From the NCBI RefSeq assembly GCF_025291715.1, contig NZ_JAMBIZ010000027.1, positions 1 through 52,352 on the forward strand: 52,352 bases of DNA. Direction: 5' to 3'. Origin of the DNA: Metasolibacillus sp. Its GTDB lineage: Bacteria; Bacillota; Bacilli; Bacillales_A; Planococcaceae. This document shows positions 26,634-35,076 of this stretch, piece by piece (position 1 is the stretch's first letter; each line of letters starts with the position of its first letter). The position numbers were made by a program, and so were the translations under genes. The notes beneath the pieces were generated by a model. The model was given only the letters and a program-made list of their open reading frames with translations. It did no database searches and was not told the DNA's origin.

Positions 26634-27302
26634 ATGATCGAAATCCACAAGCTTAGCAAATCTTTCGCATATTCATCAGGACACATTAACATTTTACATA
26701 ATATTTCTTTAACGATTGAAAAAGGAAAATGGTATACAATTATTGGTGATGCGGGCACAGGAAAAACAATATTTCTAGGCTGTATCGCAGGATTACTGAC
26801 GCCAACTAAGGGAGATGTATTGTATGATAATATTGCACTTTATCAATTAAGCGATAAAGCTCGAAGTAATTATCGCCGAAAACATATTGGTTTTGTCTAT
26901 CAAAACTTTAAATTCCTACCGCATTATTCCATAGTGGATAATGTGATTTTACCGTTTATTCATGATGAGCCGAGAAAAACATTATATCCGAAAGCGTTAA
27001 CCTTATTACAGCAAGTTGGCATTCATGCTGAATTATTTGAATGCTTTCCTGAAGATTTATCGTCAGAAGAAAAATATCGCGTAGCAATTGCTCGTGCGCT
27101 CCTTGGTAATCCGAGTGTCCTTATTATTGATGAGCCAACAGCTTATTTAGATGCACAGGCATGTTATGAAGTATTAAATTTATTATCATTTTATCGCAAT
27201 CAGGGACAAACGATTATTATGGCCACACGTGATAAAGAAGCAGCGCAGCTTAGCGATTATACATACAAGCTAATTGACAAACAATTAGTGCAAATAGATT
27301 AA
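26634..27302 (+). CDS. ABC transporter ATP-binding protein, LolD/MacB-like, without adjacent permease
   Basis: 222 residues. Walker A GDAGTGKT (about residue 39), Q-loop VYQNFKFLPHYS, signature LSSEEKYRVAIARAL (the usual SGGQ reads SSEE), Walker B VLIIDEPTAYLD and a switch region where the usual histidine is replaced (MATRDKEAAQLSD). The size and Q-loop fit the MacB/FtsE-type class that works with FtsX-like permeases, but no permease lies on either side. GAGGTAAG precedes the ATG. Replacement of the signature and of the H-loop histidine suggests weak or altered ATP hydrolysis. Confidence 0.85.
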   Translation: MIEIHKLSKSFAYSSGHINILHNISLTIEKGKWYTIIGDAGTGKTIFLGCIAGLLTPTKGDVLYDNIALYQLSDKARSNYRRKHIGFVYQNFKFLPHYSIVDNVILPFIHDEPRKTLYPKALTLLQQVGIHAELFECFPEDLSSEEKYRVAIARALLGNPSVLIIDEPTAYLDAQACYEVLNLLSFYRNQGQTIIMATRDKEAAQLSDYTYKLIDKQLVQID

Positions 27303-27326
27303 ATAAGCATTAACTATAAAAACAAA

Positions 27327-27373
27327 TGGCTATCAGAAAAGTGGCGCACTTGCCTTCTTTTCTGATAGCCATA
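27327..27373. terminator. Bidirectional terminator
   Basis: ATGGCTATCAGAAAAG (27327-27342) and its complement (27358-27373) form a 16-bp stem between the convergent ABC and SLH/vWA genes, with T-rich flanks both ways. Confidence 0.9.
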
Positions 27374-27376
27374 TTT

Positions 27377-30337
27377 TTATAGCTTCACTTCTTTATCTGC
27401 GATTAAATGACCATTTTGGTCAAATGCACGGAAGATGACTTCATTATACAAATCAAAACGATTAAATTTGCGAATTGATTGGCTTACTTTGAAAACATTT
27501 TGCCCACGATCAATTAAGTCGTAGTTGACATCACCGTTAACAGAGGTAAAACGTACTTGTACAGATGCTACATTTGTACAGTTTTCATTTAATTCAGCTG
27601 TCATAATGACTGTTGAACGTGTGACATCGACTGTTGCAGCGTTGAATAAACCTGTGCTCGTATCACAGCTTGCATCTGATACGAATGTTTGACATAAAAT
27701 CGCATCAATTACTGCTTGATATGCACTGTGCAAACGTTCTACATCTGTCGCATGATAGCTTTGACCACCTGTTTCAGAAGCAATTTTTTTCAAGATTGCT
27801 GTGTTAACATCTTTCGCTGGTCCAACAGCAATCGTATGAATTTGTATTTTTGCTTTTTTCGCACTATCAATAATGCGCTCTACCTGCGCATTCGATGTTT
27901 TACCATCTGTAATCAATACCATCGACTTGGCAACTTTATCGTCTGTTGTATAGTTGTTAAGTGCTGCCTGTACTGCTTGTGCCATGTTGGTATTGCGTGA
28001 TGACAGCTTATCATAGGAGATAAAGCCTTCCATATTGGCAATATTTGTTGCTGTACCTTTTACAACTGAGCCTGGATTTGCAGCAAACGGAACAACGATA
28101 TTGTTATTCGAGCCAATCTGACGAATCAACTGCTTTGTTTTGTCCGCTGTAAAATTATTTGGATCTTGTTTACGCATCGAGCTCGATTGGTCAACAATAA
28201 AGGCTATTTCCGTTGCAAGCGTACATTTGTTTTTTGTAAATTTAAAGTTTGTAAAGATTTTTTGCTTTGTTGGTACGCCAATGATCTCTCTAAACATCTC
28301 GCGATAACGTGGATCAATATTAGATGAAACCAATGTTGCTGTCGCTGTTGATGAGCCATAGACAATGGAATCAAAATAACCAACAGCTGAGCCAGCATAG
28401 CCTGTTCCTTTATTATAATCTGTCGTATTTGTATTGAATGACACAACTTTACGTTGTCCATTAAATTCAATTTCCGCTGTTCCTTTATAGTCTGTAATGA
28501 CACGTCCACCCGGTGCTACTAAATTAACAATCACTTTCGTGTAGCGCTCCATTCCTTCAGGACGCTCCACAATTTCTTGGCTTTCCTTTAAGCTGTCTAC
28601 CTTTGCATTATAGCCACTTAAATTCCCGACTGTATCTTTATAGTTTTTCGCTAAATAATCTTGATCTGCCTTGCTTAAAGAATCAAAGATTGCCTTAACT
28701 GCTTTTACACTGTCATAGTGAACCATCGTTAAATCATTTGTGTTTCTAGGGAAATACGTTAGTAAATGAACAATTAATGCATGGATTTTTGATTCGAATT
28801 GACTTGTAAAACTCTCATCCATTACATCTTGTAAATTATAAACCGCGCGACCTTCGCTATTAATGGTATAGTAGGCATTTACTCTTCCATACTCATCAAT
28901 CATACGCTCTATAATTTGTTCAAATAACCATACAGAAATAAGCTGATTATCCATGCGTAGCTCTGCATTTCCATATTGGATTGCATCGTCTCGAACACGA
29001 CCATTAACAATTTGACCTGATGAATTCGTATAGTTTTCCCATTTAAATCCATCAAATGTTAATTCATCTGTATCATAGTCACGGATTTCAATAATACCAT
29101 TCGGTGTAAATGGCACTGTTTGTACTGTACTGCCATCCACTTTCCCTACCGGTAATGCTGGTAATGGCTTTGGACCTGGTGTGACACTGCCACCACCATT
29201 TGGCTGGTCTGGATCATATACTTCGTAGGAAATGCGCACTTCCGCTTTTGGTACATAGCGCAATTCCACTTCGATGCGCTGATTGCGATAGCTGGCAAAT
29301 TTTGTTTCATTATTATTAACAAGCTCAAATGTAATTAAATCTTTTTCTGATTTTGTTAATGTTGGTGCAATAATGTATGCATTTAATTCACCACCATCAG
29401 TGAAAATCGTTGTTGTGCTACTGCCTGCATTTTTCTCTGGCTTTGAGCCTGATGTCGGTGGTGATTCGACGATGCGAGCTCCAACCTTTGATGTTACTTT
29501 AAATTGCAATGTCGTATCATATGGAATGTCATTGCCATAGCTATCTTTTAATAGTATTTGAATAGCTGTTGCATCCAAGCCATTTGCTGCTAATTCCTCT
29601 TTTTCCACATTAATGCTTTGTACGGCTTTAAAAGCGCTCGGATTATTAGATTTATCATTTTCCTTCTTATCTGAAGGTGGCTTTAATTCTACTGTACCGT
29701 TTGAGCTAACAAAATTTAATGGCAATGTTACTTTGCTATCGTCCTTACCAGATGGCGCTGCGCTTAAGCCTTCAATTGCAATGCCACCACTTTTTGCTGC
29801 ACGATATAAAAATGTCACAAGGTCACCACGTGTAATCGCCTTTGTTGCTGCATAATCATCAAACGTTTTCTTACCTGTTAAACCTTTTGTAATTTCATGT
29901 GTATATAAATATTGAACTGCCTGCACTTCTGATAAATCAAGGCTATTCATTGCCGCATATAGACGAGCAAATTGCCCTCTCGTTGCATTAGCAGTGCGGC
30001 GTCCCATATTATTTGCCCCATAAATCGGCATGTTTAAATCGGCATAATATGTGTACACCATATCATGTGCATAACTGAAATGATAATTTTTATCAAGCTG
30101 TGCAATCATTTGTAGCATTTGCTGCTCTGTTACAAGAACGTTAGGCTGGAACTTACTTCCCGAAAGCTGAACTAATTTTTGGTCAATGGCCCATTGCGCT
30201 GCTGTATATTTTTCACTATTTTTATCAACATCCGAAATGGATGGCGCTGCATTCGCTGGAGCTGCTAATGGAAGCCACCCTGCTAAAAGTAACGCTGAGC
30301 ATAAGATGATAATCCATGTTTTTTTCATGTTAGCCAT
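27377..30337 (-). CDS. Surface protein with N-terminal SLH-like and vWA domains
   Basis: 986 residues. Signal peptide to about residue 30 (PAANA region), then SLH-like repeats to about 185 (YTAAQWAIDQKLVQL, SLDLSEVQAVQYLYTHEITKG, KAITRGDLVTFLYRAAK), which should anchor it to pyruvylated secondary wall polymer. A bacterial Ig/invasin-like stretch with ELAANGLDATAIQI near 245 follows, and a von Willebrand factor A domain at about 715-900 with the MIDAS start FIVDQSSSM. GGAGGGGG precedes the ATG at 30337. It is the last gene of a three-gene surface operon, 12 bp after the preceding SLH gene. Adhesion or surface assembly is the likely role. Confidence 0.85.
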   Translation of the reverse strand: MANMKKTWIIILCSALLLAGWLPLAAPANAAPSISDVDKNSEKYTAAQWAIDQKLVQLSGSKFQPNVLVTEQQMLQMIAQLDKNYHFSYAHDMVYTYYADLNMPIYGANNMGRRTANATRGQFARLYAAMNSLDLSEVQAVQYLYTHEITKGLTGKKTFDDYAATKAITRGDLVTFLYRAAKSGGIAIEGLSAAPSGKDDSKVTLPLNFVSSNGTVELKPPSDKKENDKSNNPSAFKAVQSINVEKEELAANGLDATAIQILLKDSYGNDIPYDTTLQFKVTSKVGARIVESPPTSGSKPEKNAGSSTTTIFTDGGELNAYIIAPTLTKSEKDLITFELVNNNETKFASYRNQRIEVELRYVPKAEVRISYEVYDPDQPNGGGSVTPGPKPLPALPVGKVDGSTVQTVPFTPNGIIEIRDYDTDELTFDGFKWENYTNSSGQIVNGRVRDDAIQYGNAELRMDNQLISVWLFEQIIERMIDEYGRVNAYYTINSEGRAVYNLQDVMDESFTSQFESKIHALIVHLLTYFPRNTNDLTMVHYDSVKAVKAIFDSLSKADQDYLAKNYKDTVGNLSGYNAKVDSLKESQEIVERPEGMERYTKVIVNLVAPGGRVITDYKGTAEIEFNGQRKVVSFNTNTTDYNKGTGYAGSAVGYFDSIVYGSSTATATLVSSNIDPRYREMFREIIGVPTKQKIFTNFKFTKNKCTLATEIAFIVDQSSSMRKQDPNNFTADKTKQLIRQIGSNNNIVVPFAANPGSVVKGTATNIANMEGFISYDKLSSRNTNMAQAVQAALNNYTTDDKVAKSMVLITDGKTSNAQVERIIDSAKKAKIQIHTIAVGPAKDVNTAILKKIASETGGQSYHATDVERLHSAYQAVIDAILCQTFVSDASCDTSTGLFNAATVDVTRSTVIMTAELNENCTNVASVQVRFTSVNGDVNYDLIDRGQNVFKVSQSIRKFNRFDLYNEVIFRAFDQNGHLIADKEVKL

Positions 30338-30349
30338 GTAGCCCCCTCC

Positions 30350-31786
30350 TTAATCAAAGAATAAAATATCATCACGGTAGTTTTGTTTTAAATCATTTTC
30401 TAAATATTCAAGGAAACGCATCATAATTAATGATGCTTGCGCTCGTGTTAGCTTTCCTTTTGGATTGAAATTTCCTGTGACAGAATCGCCTGTCATTAAG
30501 CCTAGCTCTGATACAACATAAACTGCATCACGTGCATAGTCTGTAATTTTCGCATCATCACGATAGTTTGTTTGATAGCCTGGGTCTGGAGCTTTCCCTT
30601 CTAAACCTAATGCACGCACTAAAATGGCAGCTGCCTGCTGACGTGTTAAAAAGCCATCAGGATCGAACTTCGTAGGTGTTATACCTGTAATAACTCCTTT
30701 TTTGACAGCGGATTCTAAATAGTTATAGTCCTTTGTTGTACGTTTCACATCATTAAAAATGCTTGCAGGTGCTTTTTTCCCTCTTTTTTCAGTGTCTTCC
30801 AACACACGTAAATCGATTGCTTTTCCAATGGCAATCGTAAAGTCATAGCGTTGCATTGGTGTATTTGGTGAAAAGAAATTCGATTGATCCTCTAAAATAC
30901 CTAAAGAATATAGTTTTTCAATCGCATCTTTCGCTTGATGGCTCGATAAATCTCTAAATTTCGGAACAATTAATCGCTCTATACGAGGCATCATTTTTAA
31001 ATTTAATGATACCGTGCCCGATTTTTTCGGCAATTTATAGTCATACTCAGAAATAATATCAGCTGCGCTATTTACAACATAGCCACCATAAAAGCTTGAT
31101 AAGGACGAGGCATTTTCTTCATAGTTTAATGTACGAGACTTTGATGAAGATACACGATTTTTTACTGTACCAATGGAGCCATCCTCAAATATCATTTCAT
31201 ACTCTGTAATTTGTGTTTCCGTAGCACCCCAGAAGTTTTCGTAGCCTTCATTGCGGCTATCCACATGAATCGTAATTTCGTCCGTATTTTTTCCGTTTTT
31301 CACTGAGTATGTTTTACGTGCAAGTGCATTACCTGAAAAATAATCGGATGCTGGTCGTTTATCAGTAACAGCACTTTTAGAAAACTGATAATCCGTCAAT
31401 GTATACGTTTTATTGCCAATCGTCACTTTCTCTGTATACTTTGTAACTTCCCCTGTTGCTGTGCTTTGTCCAATTTGATCATAGTTTGTTACATCGTATG
31501 CATATGTAAATTGGCGCGCTAATTTTTCGCCGTTCGCTCCTGTTAATGTCAGCTTATACGTTTCTGTCAATTGTCCTTTTTTCTCCGATACGGATACAGA
31601 AACATTTTTATTTGTACCAGTAAATTTAATTGGTACACCTGTCAAAAATACATACTCTTCATATGTATTCTCATTTTTAACTCCACCATTTAAATCAATT
31701 GTGTTTGCCTCAACTTTTCCTGAATAAAAAACAATTGTAAATAGCAATAAGGAGACGATTGTGATTAACCATTGACGTTGCTTCAT
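30350..31786 (-). CDS. Secreted protein with C-terminal SLH domains
   Basis: 478 residues. Signal peptide (MKQRQWLITIVSLLLFTIVF), a beta-rich region to about 280 with many threonines and lysines (YTEKVTIGNKTYTLTDY), then three SLH repeats (about 285-470) including TPTKFDPDGFLTRQQAAAIL and GNFNPKGKLTRAQASLIM. These are close to the consensus with the TRAQ motif. It should be held at the cell wall. Middle gene of the surface operon. Confidence 0.87.
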   Translation of the reverse strand: MKQRQWLITIVSLLLFTIVFYSGKVEANTIDLNGGVKNENTYEEYVFLTGVPIKFTGTNKNVSVSVSEKKGQLTETYKLTLTGANGEKLARQFTYAYDVTNYDQIGQSTATGEVTKYTEKVTIGNKTYTLTDYQFSKSAVTDKRPASDYFSGNALARKTYSVKNGKNTDEITIHVDSRNEGYENFWGATETQITEYEMIFEDGSIGTVKNRVSSSKSRTLNYEENASSLSSFYGGYVVNSAADIISEYDYKLPKKSGTVSLNLKMMPRIERLIVPKFRDLSSHQAKDAIEKLYSLGILEDQSNFFSPNTPMQRYDFTIAIGKAIDLRVLEDTEKRGKKAPASIFNDVKRTTKDYNYLESAVKKGVITGITPTKFDPDGFLTRQQAAAILVRALGLEGKAPDPGYQTNYRDDAKITDYARDAVYVVSELGLMTGDSVTGNFNPKGKLTRAQASLIMMRFLEYLENDLKQNYRDDILFFD

Positions 31787-31816
31787 GCTTTACACTCCTT
31801 TATTCAAATAGCGAGG

Positions 31817-31841
31817 AGGCTGTCCAGCACTTGAACAGCCT
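31817..31841 (-). promoter_or_regulatory. Hairpin inside the surface-protein operon
   Basis: AGGCTGT and ACAGCCT form a 7-bp stem around an 11-nt loop, without a T-run. It lies between the first and second genes and could set their relative expression or protect the mRNA. Confidence 0.4.
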
Positions 31842-31863
31842 TCACTATTTTTATTTCTCACTA

Positions 31864-33531
31864 CTATTCATTTACTAATATTACATGTGCATCAAATTGA
31901 GCATTTGTGAATAACACGACACGATCTGATTCTTTTAACTCTGATGCTTTAATAACCTTACCGTTTTTAATAATCATCGCTTGATCAAGCATCACATTCG
32001 TCAATGAGCCACTATCGATCCATTCACTATTTATCCATTGACTTACATCTTTAACATTCATTAAGCGTGTTTCCTTGCCATTGCTTGTCAATGTACGGAA
32101 GTCTTGAATGCGACCTGTTAAGACTAGCTGTGATTTTTTCTGTGATGAAGTCAGCACATGTAATGCTTGAATATGGCCATCCTTCACATAGAAGTATCCA
32201 TATGAGCCTTCATGTTCAATTAAATCCATATTTGGCACAATTGAAATCACGCCATTGCGAACATTTGATACCATGTTTGAGCTATTGCTGTAAGCAAATA
32301 TTGTATCTTCCTGTGTCACCCAATAATTATTTTCGATTTTTTCTAGCTCATCAAGCTCTACTAAGTAATTGTCCATATCAACAAATTCTAGCTGACCAAA
32401 ATATAGACCTTGTTGCTTTAAGTTTGGCGATGTAAAGCTATCATTTGTAATATTGACAACATGAGCAAAGCGACTAGCTGTCGCGCCATCTGTTACCACG
32501 TATGCAGAGCCGTATGCAGCTAATGTAGATGGCTCTACTAAACGACCATTGCGAATTAAAATCGAGCCTTCATGGAAGTATAATTGACCTGCATAGCCTA
32601 GCTGTAGGAAGTTCAGAGACGTATTGACAGCTGTTAATGGCTCATAGTATGTGCGTTCATTATTTTGTAAAACAACAACCTTTTTGACAACTTCTTTGCC
32701 AAATTGCTTCGTTGTTACATAATAAAGCTCACTGTTTTGATAGTTTCTTAATTGATTTTTCGTAATTTTTTCATTGCCAACATAAATAGATGTATTATTA
32801 TCAAATGTAAATTTATTCATCGCTGTTTTTTCAGAAGTGCCGAATAGCCAGTTTGTGAATGCATGTGCATTTTGCACAACAAAGGTATTCGCTGATGTAT
32901 TGACTGTTTGTAGCTTTGCTTTATACACATTGGCTACTTGAACACCTGTTACGATAATTTCCATTTCAGAAATAATGGAAGTGGAAGGGCTTGAAAATTT
33001 TACTTTTACACGGTCTCCCTCATATAATGCACTTAAATCATGTGTAGATGAGCCTTTAATAAATTTCGTATTTTTATTGACATAATAATCTTGCTCTTTT
33101 GCACCATCCATTTTAATTGTGACGAACAAGCCATTTGGATCAATTTTTGTGACTGTACCATATTTTTGCTTGCTGCTTGGTGCAATTGTTCCTTCTTCAA
33201 TTGCTGAAACACCACGCATTTCTGTTACACGGCGCAAGTTTACTTTTACGGTTACTTCCATGCCAGGCTTAAAGCCTTCGATTGTCGTCATCGTATTATT
33301 AATGAAAAGCTTAGCGCTGCGGTCCATATTAAAGGTGCTACGACTGCCTCTGCTATTTTCCAATGTAACACCGCTTAACGTTTTTGTGACTGTACCATCC
33401 TTGGCAACTGTTTCGTTATACGTTGCTGAAACAAATGTATATGTTGTGGCTGCCTGAGCTTGCTGATTAGGTAATAGTAGACTCATTAAAACAGCAAGCG
33501 TAATGAATATTGTTGCTACTTTTTTTAACAA
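31864..33531 (-). CDS. Secreted surface-operon protein of unknown function
   Basis: 555 residues from a TTG at 33531, chosen because AGAGGAGG lies 7 bp upstream and translation gives LLKKVATIFITLAVLMSLLL as a signal peptide ending at QAQA. The mature protein is repetitive beta, with KV-x-V-x-L / GDRVKVKFSS units that look like small beta-barrel repeats. No SLH repeat is seen in this protein, unlike its two partners. First gene of the operon, it may be a secreted substrate or scaffold held by the other two. Confidence 0.75.
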   Translation of the reverse strand: MLKKVATIFITLAVLMSLLLPNQQAQAATTYTFVSATYNETVAKDGTVTKTLSGVTLENSRGSRSTFNMDRSAKLFINNTMTTIEGFKPGMEVTVKVNLRRVTEMRGVSAIEEGTIAPSSKQKYGTVTKIDPNGLFVTIKMDGAKEQDYYVNKNTKFIKGSSTHDLSALYEGDRVKVKFSSPSTSIISEMEIIVTGVQVANVYKAKLQTVNTSANTFVVQNAHAFTNWLFGTSEKTAMNKFTFDNNTSIYVGNEKITKNQLRNYQNSELYYVTTKQFGKEVVKKVVVLQNNERTYYEPLTAVNTSLNFLQLGYAGQLYFHEGSILIRNGRLVEPSTLAAYGSAYVVTDGATASRFAHVVNITNDSFTSPNLKQQGLYFGQLEFVDMDNYLVELDELEKIENNYWVTQEDTIFAYSNSSNMVSNVRNGVISIVPNMDLIEHEGSYGYFYVKDGHIQALHVLTSSQKKSQLVLTGRIQDFRTLTSNGKETRLMNVKDVSQWINSEWIDSGSLTNVMLDQAMIIKNGKVIKASELKESDRVVLFTNAQFDAHVILVNE

Positions 33532-33596
33532 TGTATTTCCTCCTCTTTGTTGCAAATTCCCTATGTAATGTCCATTGCACACAATGGACGTCATTA

Positions 33597-33770
33597 TTAT
33601 ACAGAAACATCAATGGCGTGACCTAAGCTTGGATGTGGTGCATCCATTACTTCTAATAGCTGCTCTGTGCTTTGCTCTTGAAACTCCATTGCTTGTTTTG
33701 TCACAGCGATTGATACTTGCTGCATCAATTGTGCCTGCTTCATATTCATTGCTAATGCTGCGATATCCAT
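33597..33770 (-). CDS. YjfB-family small protein
   Basis: 57 residues: MDIAALAMNMKQAQLMQQVS and a conserved tail ending HPSLGHAIDVSV. This is the pattern of the YjfB family, annotated as putative motility proteins. GGGAGG lies 8 bp before the ATG. A plus-strand frame over the same bases is a shadow. The gene starts 14 bp after the GNAT gene on the same strand, so they may be co-transcribed. A small inverted repeat GTCCATTG/CAATGGAC (33570-33577 / 33582-33589) follows it. Confidence 0.82.
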   Translation of the reverse strand: MDIAALAMNMKQAQLMQQVSIAVTKQAMEFQEQSTEQLLEVMDAPHPSLGHAIDVSV

Positions 33771-33784
33771 TATGTTGACCTCCC

Positions 33785-34258
33785 TTATAGCTTTTTCACT
33801 AGGCGAATTTCATCGGTAATTGGTATTCCATTATAGCCCACTAACGGAATGCTTGGTTTTATTTTCCTTGCTTGTTTAACAGCATTTGGAAATATTGCAT
33901 CGAGTTTGTAGCCTCGCTTTTGATAAAACTTCAGTGCATTTAAATTATCATTCGTTGTAACTAACGAAATCGTTGCTATACCCTGTTGCTGGACGAAATG
34001 TTCTACCTCTTTCATTAAACAAGAGCCAATTCCTTTCCCCTCTACAATGCTGTCTAACGAAATAACTTCGACTTCCTTTTCATGAAAAACATATGTCACT
34101 AATCCTAAAATTCGATTGTTTTCTTCAAAGATAAAACCGTCAAGATTACTACAATCATAGACACCTGAAGAGATAACCATTTCTGGGCTACCCCAATGCT
34201 TTTGAAAAAAGTCAATGACGCGTGACCTATTCTCTGCTGTTATTTTCACCGTAGACAT
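33785..34258 (-). CDS. GNAT-family N-acetyltransferase
   Basis: 157 residues starting MSTVKITAENRSRVIDFF at 34258, behind AGGGGGATAACT. The acetyl-CoA-binding motif is SIVEGKGIGSCLMKEVE, followed by the helix NALKFYQKRGYKLDAIFP. Full length for the family. The C-terminus (IPLVGYNGIPITDEIRLVKKL) matches a subgroup common in Bacillaceae. Substrate unknown. Confidence 0.85.
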   Translation of the reverse strand: MSTVKITAENRSRVIDFFQKHWGSPEMVISSGVYDCSNLDGFIFEENNRILGLVTYVFHEKEVEVISLDSIVEGKGIGSCLMKEVEHFVQQQGIATISLVTTNDNLNALKFYQKRGYKLDAIFPNAVKQARKIKPSIPLVGYNGIPITDEIRLVKKL

Positions 34259-34451
34259 AGTTATCCCCCTACTCTTTTTCATCGGCTAAAAACATGGATT
34301 TTCTAGTATTTTCTTTTCATTTTAACATAAAGTGATATGGCAATCAGTGGGCATTTTGTTGCTATCTTATAAAAACTTTAAAAAAAGAGACAGCGTGCAA
34401 CGCTATTTTTTTAGTCTCAAAGTAGTGATTCGCCCATCAAAACTAAAATAA

Positions 34452-34480
34452 GGGACTTATCCGAAGTTCGGACAAGCCCC
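34452..34480 (-). terminator. Terminator after engB
   Basis: GGGCTTGTCCGAA pairs with TTCGGATAAGTCCC with one mismatch and a very small loop, followed by TTATTTTAG on the minus strand. Confidence 0.8.
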
Positions 34481-34491
34481 ATTGAATTTTA

Positions 34492-35073
34492 TTACATATA
34501 GCTCTCGATTTCTTCCCATGCTTGCTCAAAGCCTAAGCCTGTTTCCGAGGAAAAGACGATGAGTTTGTCTGCTGGGTCCATATCAAGTGTTTCTTTTACG
34601 ATTTTTTTATGTTTATCCCACTTGCCTTTTGGGATTTTGTCTGCCTTCGTTGCAACGACGATACATGGAATATTGTAATGCTTTAAAAAATCATACATCA
34701 TGCAATCATCCCCTGTTGGTGGATGACGCAAATCGACGATTAGCATAACCGCTTTTAAGATTTCTCGACCAGTAAAATATTTTTCAATCATTTTGCCCCA
34801 AGCTGCTCGCTCTGATTTTGATACCTTTGCGTAGCCATAGCCTGGTACATCGACAAAAAATAGTTGCTCTTCGATTTTATAAAAGTTCAATGTTTGCGTT
34901 TTCCCCGGCTTTGAGGAAATACGCGCCATCGCTTTACGTCCAATCATTCGGTTAATAAACGATGATTTTCCGACGTTGGAGCGACCTGCTAATGCAAATT
35001 CTGGCAGTCCATCTTCTGGGTATTGCTCTGGTCTAACGGCACTAATGACCATTTCGACATTATGGACTTTCAT
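34492..35073 (-). CDS. engB: Ribosome-biogenesis GTPase EngB (YsxC)
   Basis: 193 residues. G1 [10 protein letters not shown]3 [11 protein letters not shown]4 TKAD and G5 FSSETG. It is an essential GTPase acting late in 50S subunit assembly. It begins 3 bp after lonA, the order seen in Bacillus. In B. subtilis hemA follows; here 13 kb of other genes separate the two. Confidence 0.95.
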   Translation of the reverse strand: MKVHNVEMVISAVRPEQYPEDGLPEFALAGRSNVGKSSFINRMIGRKAMARISSKPGKTQTLNFYKIEEQLFFVDVPGYGYAKVSKSERAAWGKMIEKYFTGREILKAVMLIVDLRHPPTGDDCMMYDFLKHYNIPCIVVATKADKIPKGKWDKHKKIVKETLDMDPADKLIVFSSETGLGFEQAWEEIESYM

Positions 35074-35076
35074 TAA

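Noticed and set aside
33575-33778. 67-codon plus-strand ORF
   Set aside because: It is antisense to the YjfB-like gene at 33597-33770, which has a family pattern and a ribosome-binding site.
34381-34428. Hairpin with T-run (AGCGT-GCA-ACGCT) on the plus strand
   Set aside because: No plus-strand gene ends before it and the stem is short; the engB terminator is better.
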